Source: Atherinomorus stipes
Lineage: Eukaryota > Chordata > Actinopteri > Atheriniformes > Atherinidae
NCBI GenBank assembly: GCA_023101725.1
Contig: JALJCO010008621.1
Location: 1,719,001-1,783,000, forward strand
DNA length: 64,000 bases
Reading direction: 5' to 3'
Shown piece after piece: positions 52,995 through 64,000 of this stretch. A model generated the notes under the pieces. It saw nothing but the letters and a program-made list of their open reading frames with translations, did no database searches and was not told where the DNA came from. A program made the translations under genes and the position numbers. The stretch's first letter is position 1; every line of letters starts with the position of its first letter.

Positions 52995-55900
52995 AGAATC
53001 AGATGTAAACTTAAAGAAGGGTTGCTGTATTGGTTACTGGACATTTTGAAATGTCATATATTATTTTCCATTTTCCTCTACATATTTGCAACATATATCC
53101 CAGGAAAACTAGGAATAAACAAGCCAACAGGAAAAATCAAATCTAGTTGCCTAATAAATGTACCTTTTTAACAGATGTCATTGACTTTTTGTACATTGTG
53201 AAATTTTCTCTGTGAATTTTTCTGCATAAATATAACCTAAATCTCATTTTCATAGTACAAAAGGTGCATGAATTAAACAAACTGGATAAAATATTATTCT
53301 TGATTACTTGTCTATTGAGGTTTGAGATCTGTCACAAGTCACCATCTGTGAGTGTACAGTTTGTGAACTGAGATTGGCATGTTTCAACAAGTTGAACAAA
53401 GACTGAAATGGATCAAAGTCTAATCTCCCTCACACACTCTTATTGAAGTGTATTGTAGTAAAAATTTAAGATGTTGCAGAAGTGATCTAAAAAACTGTTG
53501 ATTAATTCAATTATTCAAAAAAGTAAGAGTTTGGCCTCCATCCACCCACAGATTATGTGTAGATGGAGTAAATAGTATAATCCTTCACCTGTATTAGATT
53601 AAATCAAATCAGAACTTGATTTCTAAAGCACTTTAACACAGGCTACCAGAGGTAAACAAATTGCTGTAAAGGTGAAATTATAAAAGATAAAATCATAAAA
53701 TAGTAATATGGTAAAAAAAAAAAACAAACAAACAATAGGAACAGAAAAATGAAAAAATAAAGGGGAGACTGTTCCAAAGTTTCAGAGTATTACATCCACC
53801 CACCTTCTCTGCATCCTCTGCTTCTCAAAACACAGCAACATGTTTGATTGTTCGTGATTCTTCTTGTCATGTCCATGAAATGCTTTCAGCTGTTTTTATG
53901 ATGGCTGTAAAGTGACCAGCCTGCTTGCACCATTCAGTCTATTCTCTCTTTGTGGGAAACTTTTCTGTTTCAGTAATTGTTTTTTGTCAAGGAGGAAATG
54001 CAACATCAGGTATTTGTTCAATTATTTAGTAAGTTGTTAATTAAGTTACTGTAATTTGTTCATTTTCCTTTATTGTTTATTTTTTTCTCTGTTAGCAAGA
54101 GTACTCAAACGTAAGAGGTGGGGAATGGCCCAAGAGATTCATTTTTGATGCCGAACTGGATCCTGATCTGGATGCCGGATTTTTTCAAATCTTTTTTCAG
54201 CTTTGACTGAGCTATGCAGTCTTAGTTTGGACTTGTAGTTTCGCCAAGTATAACACATTAAACATTCAGTACTTTTGAATTTGTATAATCTAGTAAACCA
54301 GAAGATTTTTAGTGAAAACAAAATATTAGACCATGGCTTGATTAGACATGCAGTCGCTGATTTCCCTCATCATTTCTTCCTAAAACTCCTCACGATCTGC
54401 TTTAAATACACACAACAGGCCTTCATACTCGATGGCAGTGCAATTATAATATTCCCTCCAGCATTACAATGAAACCAGCCTTGCTCCTCGTGGAGTCTGA
54501 AGGAGAATTCCAGTCTTTATTAAATGTAAGATATGTTTGCCTTGTACTGTGTCATATGGAGGATTACACATCCAGACAAGCGAGCTTGTTTAAAAGCGCC
54601 CCTGCAGCTCAACTCCTAACCAGCCAGCCTTAGCTCACAACTATAATTCTGTATATTTCATTATTGATTTATTGACACTGATCTACCAATCAAGCATAAT
54701 TACATTACAAACCATATTATGGCAACAGGCCTTCTGCTCTCTGTCAAAGCCAAGTGCGAGACTTGTGGGCTCCTCTGAAAGTAATATACGTACACACATG
54801 CATGCTTAGGATTTTTCTAGTCTATGGTAAAAGTGCAATACAGTAGGATAAGTGGAGCAGAGGCACTGGCAGCAGCTGCAGTGTATTTGGTATGTGTAGT
54901 ATCTATTACAATAGCATGTAAAGTCTCTGCTGTGCCATTAAAACATTCTTCTGGAGTGACAACAGGAGGTCAACAGAAGGGTTTGGTATCCGAGCAATGC
55001 TTTATACACAGACTACATCCAAACTGTAACACACTTTCAGTGCTGCTGTCAGTCAGGATTTACTGGCAAATGCAGAGTACTTGTCCTTCATTTGGTTTCA
55101 TACAACCACCTACCACAAACGTATAGGTACAGTGCTTATAGTAACAATAAAATCTTTTCAAATGTCACAACAGGTGAAGAATAAATACAACAGAAGCCAA
55201 GATGTATAGGATGTTAAAGTAAAAACTGTCCCTTGAAGGAAATGTACATTCTGTAAACAGGGAAGTGTTGGAAGGCAGAGGAAGCTCAGACAGAGGGATG
55301 ATGGACAGATCAATGATTCATGCACTGGGACTGCATGTTGATAAAAAGCATGGATAGGCTCCAGCAACAGCCACAATCCTGAATTGGATAAGCGGTATAG
55401 ATCATGACTGACTGACTGACTGAGATATTAACATCATCGCCACCAGAAAGCTTTGAAGAAACCTCAATGTCTTCATTTGTACTGAATCTTATCAAGACTT
55501 CTCATTTAAGGATTTAGAAAAGACCCATTAAACTAGAAAGATGATTTACCATTTTGCCAGTTAACCAGAAAAGCACTGAGCAATAAAAATACAATGGATT
55601 CGTTAATGGCTAAGTTTTCGTTAATTTGTGTCAGATAAGAAGAGGAGTGGAGAATATTCGTGGATTGCTTATACATACACAGATGAATGTTGATTTAGGG
55701 GAACAGCACTGTGTACTGATCTGAGTCACATTTTTTGCTGTCACCAAATTTGCTTTTAAAAAACCCCTCGTAGGTTAAGGAACCTATATTATCTGAAAGC
55801 TAATTTCAAGTAATGGATAAAACACCCTGTCATTCAACCTCTACAGTATGTTGCTGTTACATTATGCAAAATGTTTTCAAAATGACTTATTGTAACTATT

Positions 55901-58165
55901 TATTTAAATTTTATGACAATAAATCAGCCATGTGTGTCTATTTCATTGCAGTTTTAGGGAATGCAATATGGTTTATATTTTACACTGATTATACGCATGA
56001 TAGCTGAAATTGTTAGGCATTTAAATAATCTTAAAAGGTGAAAAAATGTTATTTGTTGTCTCTATTCTGAGCAGTGGTTAGTTTGGCTCACCAACCAGAA
56101 TTCCTCCCAAATTCTCCAATCTGAGAATGCTGACCACTACAGTTTCTGGGGGAGATAATGACAGCTGACTAAAAGTATTTAAAACATCTCAACTTACAAT
56201 AAAATAACTACAAAATATTCCTTTGGAACTCCAACTATGACTAATTCACCCTTTGCACTGAGGCTAGCCTCTGATCAAAGGTAATGGTCTTGTTAACCAA
56301 AATGCTTCTTCAGATTTTCCTACAGTGTGGAAAGAACCATGAAAAATAAAGTTTGTGCTTCAAATGAAAAATTTAATGTACAGGTTTTTCTGTGGGTAAT
56401 AACTCCTTTTAAGATTGACTTTGAGGCATGTTACTCTGCACAAATATGGAAAAACAACAACAAGAAAAGCAAAAACTGACGTTTCGGCCCGCTGCCTATT
56501 AGCTCCTCTGCTACAGAAATATACTTCAAATATCCTAATGCTTATAAACACACTGGCACCAGCTGTTGTCTCTGCGCTGTTGTAAAACACACAAAAACAT
56601 ACAGACACAAACTGCACAGCAGTTGCATTGGTAAAAAATTTCAACAGTTTCTCATTGGTCCTCCACGTGCTGCAGTCAGCTTGATGTCATGATGCATGCA
56701 GACTGACATACTGGCTTACAGATAGCCAACATCATTTTGAGAGCTTCTCTATATTTGATCAAAATGTACCTCACATATCCCACTGCCTACACAGAGGAAA
56801 AGCCTCAAACACACACACAGATACACACACACAGCAACAGCAGCAGCAGCATGTGACTGGACCTCCAGCTTTCAGAACTCTGTGCCGCTCCTCTGTTCTG
56901 ACCCTGTGCCAGAGGCTGTGAAATGAGATTATTATGTGTGAAATGATAAGGCATCTCACTTTTTCCTGTGATTCAGACAGGGGGAAAAATCAGGGTTAAA
57001 CACAGAAGTTAAATGGTGCTGAGAAATAGCTGCAGGCTTAAGCTGCATCTCTCGGGGAAACAAGCTAGACTAAATTTTTGTTCATATCATTAGATTACAA
57101 CTATGTTTGTATCCTATAGCCTGAATCTGAGGAGGGAGCAGCTTGAGGCATTTTTTTAAAAAATGATTTGGGGCTGAACAAACTCAGGTTTGAAGTGTGG
57201 TTCCATTGCATAGCTATAGCCCTCAGCAGTATCTGCCTGGCTGTACTGCAAGGCATTCCCTGCATACTTGCGCTCTCAAATGATGGGAGCACATGCTCAG
57301 GTCAAAGGGCCACAACGGGGAACGGATGTATGTGTATTAACAATAATCTCCAATGACAATCCAATTTTACTGTTATTGCAGATTAATCTTTCCCAGGCAC
57401 TGAAAAAGGGGGATATCTGAAGGCATAGGGAAGGTGGCTGTATGAGGCGGTGTGGGGGTAAGGGTGTTTTGTTTGTTTTGTTTTGTTTTTTTGAGGAAGA
57501 AGTTTTAACTTTAGTTAACTGTGACCTATAAGCTCCTGATGTGATCTTGAGGCGAGCTCAGTAGAGACCAACCTTCTCTGATGGAGTAATTAGCGTGAAC
57601 AATAACACGCAATTGCTTACAGTTGAATAAGCTTGAACTCATCCAATAAAGCATGCGATGCACCAAGTGGCTCAGTGAAGCGCTTCGTTTGGGGAATGAT
57701 ACACATTCTTTGATGTTTTAATTAAAGGCATCGCTTTTTTTCTCAGTTCACTGCCTTTTTGATGGCCATATGCACAACAGATAATGATAGAGGTAGGAAG
57801 TGTGTGTAGCAGAGAACAGCAGTGAGTAACCCCATCATTGCTAAAAATCATGCCCTGGATGTTTTACATTTCACGCACTTGTGTTATATTCTTGATTCCC
57901 ACCTTTATTCATAAAAGTTCTCTTGTTGTTTTTGCAGAATCTTGGTAGAATTTTTTTTTCTTGTGTAGTCCAGTCATTGGATCATGAAGACATTCAGCAG
58001 GTAGGATTTCTGTACAAAGATTTATGACCTAAATTATGTGCAGTATGTGACAAAAATTAAACGATAGCTGCCCAAAACTACTAAAGAAACAATGGAGCAA
58101 TAGAGCATCCCTTAAAAAAAAGAATGATCAAATGCCTTTGTCATTTTATAATAATAATAATAATA
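52995..58165. other. No gene recognised
   Basis: AT-rich non-coding DNA. It holds (ACTG)n at about 55,405-55,425, a CA-rich patch at 56,810-56,850, and blocks with regulatory-like composition at 54,590-54,710 and 57,540-57,700. The first and last would be intronic if the exon at 52,692 belongs to a real gene. Confidence 0.5.
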
Positions 58166-58390
58166 ACAATAAGTATAATGGATTAGATTTATATAGTGCT
58201 TTCCAAGGCCCCAAAATGCTTTATAGTAAATCCATCATTCATTCACACCACATTCATATTTGGTGAAGGCAAGCTGTGCAGCCACAGCTGCACAGCAGAC
58301 AGACAGAAATGGGACAACCAATCGGCGCCGTCAGCCTCTTCGACCACCACTGGACATTCATTCACATTCATACACCAGTAATACTAACGC
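58150..58390. repeat. (ATA)n followed by a dispersed fish-type repeat
   Basis: ATA trinucleotides at 58,149-58,170 precede 'agatttatatagtgctttcc' and 'cattcattcacaccacattc', words I recall from a common teleost repeat related in layout to the SINE-like copies in this window, but not alignable with them in full. Confidence 0.45.
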
Positions 58391-58514
58391 TGAATCCAAA
58401 ATGGCTGCCTCTGCCTCCAGCCCTTGCTGCCATCACGGACAGAACCTTCTTGTATTTTTCAGCATTGATGGTGCCTTCACCAATCTGTAACAAAGGTGCA
58501 AGCTGCCCACATCA

Positions 58515-59000
58515 TACATTGCAAAATCTCAAACTTTACCAAGTTTATTTTTCTCATTTCTGGTCAAAATATCTCATCACACATAAGCTAAGACAAAATT
58601 ACTTAAAGAAAAACATTTCAGTGAGATATAAGATCTTGGTTTAAGGCAATGCATCTTATTTCAAGAAATCTTATAAAGAAAACTTTGCTTGTATCATCGG
58701 CAGAATCTTTTGCTCATGACAAGCAAAAAAAAAAAAAAAAAAATCTTTTATTCATTCTAAGAGTGGCAAAGACTTTTTTGCTTGGAATAAGCAAAAAAAA
58801 AAAAAAAAAATCTGCCAATGGAACAAGCAAAATGTTCTTAATAAGATTTTTTGAAATATGATGCATTGCGTTAAAACAAGATCTTAAATCTCACTAAAAT
58901 GTCTCTCTTTAAGTAATTTTGTCTTATTTTGAGTGTGATGAGATATTTTGACTAGAAATTAGAAAAATATACTTGCTAAGATTTGAGTTTTTGCAGTGTA
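58515..59000. mobile_element. Long imperfect palindrome, MITE of about 486 bp
   Basis: The two halves are inverted copies: 'tcaaaatatctcatcacac' (58,563) pairs with 'gtgtgatgagatattttga' (58,932), 'acaaaattacttaaag' with 'ctttaagtaattttgt', and 'aagatcttg' with 'caagatctt'. Ends read TACATTGCAAAA and, inverted, TACACTGCAAAA, so a TA target duplication is possible. Long A runs lie at the centre. Confidence 0.8.
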
Positions 59001-59029
59001 GACACAAATATAACCCAATTCAATCAGAG

Positions 59030-59850
59030 ATGCAGGCTTTTAAACTGTCTGTTGATACCAATGTAGATGTTCCCTCTCCTTTTTAGTTTGCAGGTCATGG
59101 TATCCATGGTTTCCCAAATTTTTTTGTTTTCCAAATTTTTGATTAATCTGACCACAGAACAATTTTCTGCTTTGCCTCAGACTCATTTTAAATGAGCTTT
59201 GGCCCATAGAAGAATGCAACATTTCTGGATTGTGCTCACATATGGTTTCTTCTTTGCATGACGGAGCTTTAACCTGCATTTGTGGGTTGCATGGTAAACT
59301 ATGTTCACAGACAGTGATTTCTGAAAGTTATTGTGGGCCCATGCAAGGTCCAAAGATCACTTGTATTCTGTATTTGACCCTCATCCTTGTGTGATGATGT
59401 GCCCAGAAATTCCCTCCAGTTCTCTGAATTTGTTGATATGACACAATATAGATGGCAGGATCTTTGTCTTCGCAACTTTGCATTGAGAAGCATTTTCTTA
59501 TTTTTTCCCCACAAATTTTAGATGCACTTTGTTGCAGAGCCTCTGCTCCTCTTTATGTCTGAGATGTTCTGCCTCTGAAATGCTCCTTTTACACCCCTTC
59601 ATGTTCGTGACCTGCTGCCAATTCACCCAATTCACTTTCAGATGATCCTTCAATGGCTTTTGATCTGTGCCACTGACTTTTCCAGCATATTATTGCCCCT
59701 GTTCAAACTTTTTGGAGATGCCATCAAATTCAAAATGAGTTGCATTTCTATAAACGTAAAAGGTCCAATATTTGATATGGTTTTTTGTTCTATTCATAAT
59801 AAGATATGGGTATCATTGTGTGGCCCATGCCTTTGAATGGGTAGGTTGCA
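59030..59850. mobile_element. Relic of a common teleost DNA-transposon-like repeat
   Basis: Words such as 'atcaaattcaaaatgag', 'aatatttgatatggtttt' and 'aataagatatgggta' match, in order, a repeat I recall from many fish genomes. Minus-strand frames here (59,040-59,514) are heavily interrupted and not genes. Family name and ends uncertain. Confidence 0.4.
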
Positions 59851-59949
59851 CACAGTTTGCATGCACAGTTGAAGCATATACTTTTCTATTTTTTTTTCCA
59901 TCAGGTATTAAACCAGAATCATAATTCTCCAAATGGTTTATAGAGCAAG

Positions 59950-60335
59950 TGGCATGGCATGGACATGTGCAGATATTTTGAAGGAGTGTTCCTATTGAGG
60001 TCTTTACACTGGCTGCCAGTCTGTCAGAGGATAGACTTTAACGTCCCGTTGCTGGTTTATAAAGCTCTGAATGGTTTAGGCCCAAAATACATCAGTGACC
60101 TCTTGACCCAGTATGAACCTACTAGACCCCTCAGGCCATAGATCCGGTCTTTTATCAGTTCCCAGAGTCAGAACCCGACATGGAGAAGCTGCATTCAGCT
60201 TCTATGCTCCACATGTCTGGAACAAACTCCCAGAAAGCCTCAGATCAGCTGAAACTCTTAGTTGATCTAAATCCAGGTTAAAGACCCACCTGTTCTCAGC
60301 TGCATTTACATAGATTTTACTCAAAGGTTAAAATC
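59950..60335 (+). mobile_element. L2-like LINE reverse-transcriptase C-terminus, decayed
   Basis: The frame at 59,960-60,140 reads LHWLPVCQRIDFNVPLLVYK then ALNGLGPKYISDLL, the conserved C-terminal segment of L2-clade ORF2. A stop follows at 60,139, then in-frame traces such as TWRSCIQLLCST and a K/R-THLFSA end near 60,285-60,300. Further stops confirm it is dead. The remaining 3' part may run to about 60,550. Confidence 0.88.
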
Positions 60336-60579
60336 TGCACGTCTCATATTCTCTCTTTTTAATCTTCAATGTTTTTAATGTTTTTGATTTTAAATCATGC
60401 TTCTACTTTTTTGTTCTTATTTTTTTCCCCTTTGCACCCCGCTGTAATGCTTAATGTTTTATGTAAAGCACTATTGTGTGTTCCAACATTGTAGCATGTA
60501 GAATGATGATCTGACTGCTTTGCTGTATTAAACAGATTTGCTTTGCCAAAGGGACTAAAGGGCTTGATAGTTTGACTTT

Positions 60580-60662
60580 ATTTATTTATTTATCCATCTA
60601 TTCATTCATTCATTGCTTCATTCATTCATTCATTCATTCATCATTCATTCATTCATTCAATA
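60580..60662. repeat. (TTTA)n then (TTCA)n simple repeat
   Basis: Imperfect tetranucleotide arrays in tandem, with single-base interruptions. Confidence 0.9.
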
Positions 60663-60884
60663 TTATTTGAGTTTTCCTCCTCAAATCCTTCTTTATAACT
60701 GCATTTAACATAATAGGACCTGACAAGAGGACATAGACGGTTATGAAACAGAAAGATGAAGAGAATGAAAGACAAAGATACACCAAATCAGCCAACTGTT
60801 GCACATGCACAGAAGCACAACAGAGAACACCCCCTGTTCTTTGCTGGTGACAATCACCTGGGGACAAACAAGTCTAAGTCCCAG

Positions 60885-61175
60885 CAAAATTTGGCTGAAA
60901 AGACGTTGAAAAGACATCATGTCCATCTGTTGAAAAAAACGTTGAAACAACGTTTTGATTTGGTTGAAAATTGAAAGGTGAAAAGCCGTCTTTCAATTAG
61001 ACGTTGAAAAGACGTTTTTCGACGACTTTTCAACGTCTAATTTTGGGCTAAATTTGGACAAAATCAGACGGTCCAAATTCAGTGCCACTTTCAATGTCTA
61101 TTTTCAGGCTTAAATATGGCTATGACGGACCGACCAGATTTAGCCCAAAAAACAATGTTGAAATGACGTCTTGTG
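60885..61175. mobile_element. ACGTTGAAAAGACGT-type repeat with perfect 15-bp hairpin
   Basis: Many copies of 'gttgaaaagacg' and its complement. TTAGACGTTGAAAAG (60997-61011) is exactly complementary to 61026-61040 across a 14-base loop. 'Ttagccc' and 'gggctaaa' words are also inverted around the centre. This fits a palindromic non-autonomous element. Confidence 0.65.
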
Positions 61176-64000
61176 TTTGCAACATGATGATATCACACAT
61201 ACCTAGGCAGTGGTAACTGCTAGCACACAAACATTGTCTGCATGCAAAGAGGGGAAAAAAAAAACAACAAAAAAAACAGATGCACTAATGTGTGTGCAAT
61301 GTGGAGCTATTTTGAACATTTTGCTGTCTTGATCAATTTTACGGTGGGTTGATGTGCATATCCATGTTTTGTGTCTGGGTATTGAAGTAATTGTGAGTTG
61401 AATGTCATTAACTAATTATTTGTCTCCAGTATAAAGCTACTGCAGACTGGAAGCTCCAGGTACAAGAGATTTATATTGCAGATTGGGCCTGGAGGGACCA
61501 GCAAGTACTAAAGCCCTATAGCTAAGGGCTGATTGTCTTTGTCTTAACACTTCAAGGATATATTTGTTGTTTATTTTGTTCAAGTTTTTAACTATTTTCT
61601 GCACAATTTTCGCACTTTTGCACAACTGCACGTGTCACTTTATTGGTGAGAAAATACACCAAGCTGATAAACTGAGTTTCCGCCTTTCCTTGGGCATCCC
61701 AGTTAAACCTGTACAATAGGTATATGAAATATACAAATCATGAATGAATGAATATATTCCATCTTAGACTTCCATGTGCAGTGAGGATGTACTGTATGTA
61801 CGTCTTTGAGCTTTCGGTTTTAAATTTCACATTTGATAAAAGAGATAAATTGTGCAGGTGTGCTATTCCCCAATCACACTATCTCCAAATGTGAAGACTT
61901 TCTGACAAACATTATGACAACTCTCTTTCTCTATATGTTTAAAAACACACATCTTTTTATATTTTAAAATATTGAAATCTTTTTATTTTGACTTCTAGGA
62001 AGACAGGTTCTATCCACTGCAAGTGTGTTCACAGTGTAACCTTTAGAGCTTTACAAAAAAAATTTACAGAGGTATTTCCTTCCCCAGAAGCACATTGTTG
62101 GTGCAGCAAACAATTACATTTCATTAAGCCAAAACCAGAAACAGTAGTGGCCTTAACTGAACTCAAATCTCAGTGGTGGGCTCATTCTTTGTGAGCCCCC
62201 CAGGAGTCCAAGCTCTTCAGCTATTTAACATAAAAAGGCTCAATGTCAAAGAATGAGGGGGTGGAAAATTATAGCCATCCAACTTCATGAAGGGACTGAT
62301 TCCAGTTCCTGCATAGACTTCTCATCCTCTTTAGAAATTGGTTGCAATAAACGTGTTGCAATGGACTAAACTAAACATAATTTATGTTGTCACTATTGTG
62401 CAATGCTGTGAATTTAGTGTTTCTTTCTGGACCCCATCACATCATTCCATGGAAGAGTCTGATATTGTGGCCTACAAAGTAAAAACACTGTTGTTTTCAT
62501 TCAGGTTAATTACATCAGAGACGCACTGCAGAATGCAATGATGACGCAGAGTCAGCAATAGAAATGGACATAATCAAAAACACCTGAGATTAACTAATCA
62601 CAAAGTACTGTGCACTAGTGAAGTGAATTAAATAAGGATTAACAAGAAAATAAACAAGAGGTAATTGTAAATAAGAAGTTATTCGACACAAATGATACAA
62701 ATTTATACAAATAATGAAGCAATCACATTGACTGCCCAAACAATCACTTCCACAAAGCTTTTAGTGGTAATTTGGGCTGGTTTTTTTTCTAAACTGAGGA
62801 GCTGATTCCAGCTTTATTACCAGAACTGAGTGGTCTCCAAACCACTGCAAACCAGCCTCTGGTGAGCACTTATTTTGATGCCGTCTTCACCTCCTGACCC
62901 ATGATCCAACCAACCTCGCTTCAGTCAAGTTTCCATTCCAAGACAAATGCCAGACTGGAATTCTCTTGATTCCTTTCAGATATTTTGTATTTCTATCTTG
63001 TATGTCCAGTCTGAAGCATGTTAAGCAATACACATCTTTTAGTATGATGGAACAAGCATCCGTCTTGTGCTGTTTGGAAAGGGAAAAGTATGCCAACTTG
63101 GACCAGATAGGCTGGTTCTTTGGGAAATCACTGTTTCTATCTGAGTGGATTGGCAGCACAGCACCAGTGCTGTCCTCTTTCACTATGTGGGTCCATACTG
63201 CAGATGTGTTCCTGTAAATTACCTTACAGGTTTTAAAAGTGGGTCAGAGAGCCTTCATTTTTTATGTCATGTACTAGAAATCAATTATGTTGCTGATATG
63301 CAAAAAGCACACTTAATTGCTTGACCCTTGTGGAAAAAGCAAACAATAATCTCATATGCACTTGCAGCCGCCTCTTTACAGTTACAGTGTCAGACAGAAA
63401 CGGTCAAACTCGAAAACTATCAACCCACAGCAGAAATACAAACCAAGGATTTATAGCCTTTTCCACCAGAGCAATTTAATTAGAACAGGGGTGTCAGGGG
63501 AGGACTAGCCTCTATTACCTCTGATTGGTGAAGCTGAAATTATTTCCATTCCTGCATCAATTAAGTTCAGTGGTAGAGGACCCATCTGTTTGTGGTTACA
63601 GTGCCTGGCTCTGAATTATACTCCATTCTCTCCTTTTTCTTTTATTTGAGTGCTGGATGGGTTTTGTTATGATCACAAAACTTTTACAGTCCACACTTCG
63701 AGTTACAAAGTACCACTCAGTACAGTAAGAATATTTGAATGGGCACGTGTGCTCATAAGTAAAAACTGACCACCATTTGTTTGTAGCATGGAGGGAAATC
63801 TATCCAAGAACAAACAGGAGATTTCATTACTTTATATTGTTCACTGTGGCTGACAGTGAGATAGTTTACATCCTTTTAACCCTTTACCACCCCGTAATGC
63901 TGTTTGTTTAAAGCAAATATTTCATAGATTATAATGAGTTTTATTAAAATGCATTATGTAAATAAAGTTATAAATAAAGTGTTAAAATTAAAATGATAAA
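61176..64000. other. No gene recognised
   Basis: Non-coding. Frames at 62,887-63,217 overlap on both strands without splice context. Homeobox-rich stretches near 63,470-63,570 might be regulatory. The last 150 bases are very AT-rich. Confidence 0.5.

Noticed and set aside
59040..59514. Minus-strand frames of 79 and 69 codons.
   Set aside because: They lie in a relic of a common fish repeat whose antisense often yields such spurious peptides.

Overview
This is vertebrate nuclear DNA, almost certainly from a ray-finned (teleost) fish. Genes are split into short exons with GT-AG introns, base composition is AT-rich, and the non-coding DNA holds long GATA-type microsatellites, L2-like LINE 3' ends, tRNA-derived SINE-like copies, palindromic MITEs, a hAT element and a probable solo LTR. 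No bacterial or organellar features are present.

Layout. About 1-22,000: no complete gene. It holds repeats (hAT element 2758-4000, probable solo LTR 4024-4318, three SINE-like copies, a GATA array at 11.05 kb, an L2 fragment near 17 kb), a family of three diverged ~0.15-0.3 kb repeats at 7.9, 13.7 and 14.9 kb, and a CpG-rich stretch (6.94-7.34 kb) that looks like the promoter and first coding exon of a minus-strand gene leaving to the left. 22,092-35,330: prpf6, 21 coding exons on the plus strand, readable to its stop codon, with one frame break in exon 2 at a run of nine A. 35,930-38,200: a compact secreted cytokine gene, 155 aa in four phase-0 exons, whose cysteines, NCS sequon and C-terminal TCW motif match interleukin-7. 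38,862-41,660: aar2, three coding exons. About 41,700-64,000: mainly non-coding, with one orphan 97-codon internal exon on the minus strand (52,692-52,982), one possible signal-peptide exon (47,031-47,061), candidate conserved non-coding blocks and several old transposon relics.

The three confident genes lie head to tail on the plus strand. PRPF6 and AAR2 both serve the U5 snRNP: AAR2 chaperones PRPF8 during U5 assembly, and PRPF6 bridges U5 to U4/U6 in the tri-snRNP. The cytokine between them belongs to a different pathway, lymphocyte growth and survival signalling. Its placement is of interest because human PRPF6 lies in a 20q13.3 block that shares paralogues (TPD52L2/TPD52, STMN3/STMN2) with the 8q21 block carrying human IL7. 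The best candidates for something undescribed are this cytokine locus and the orphan minus-strand exon.
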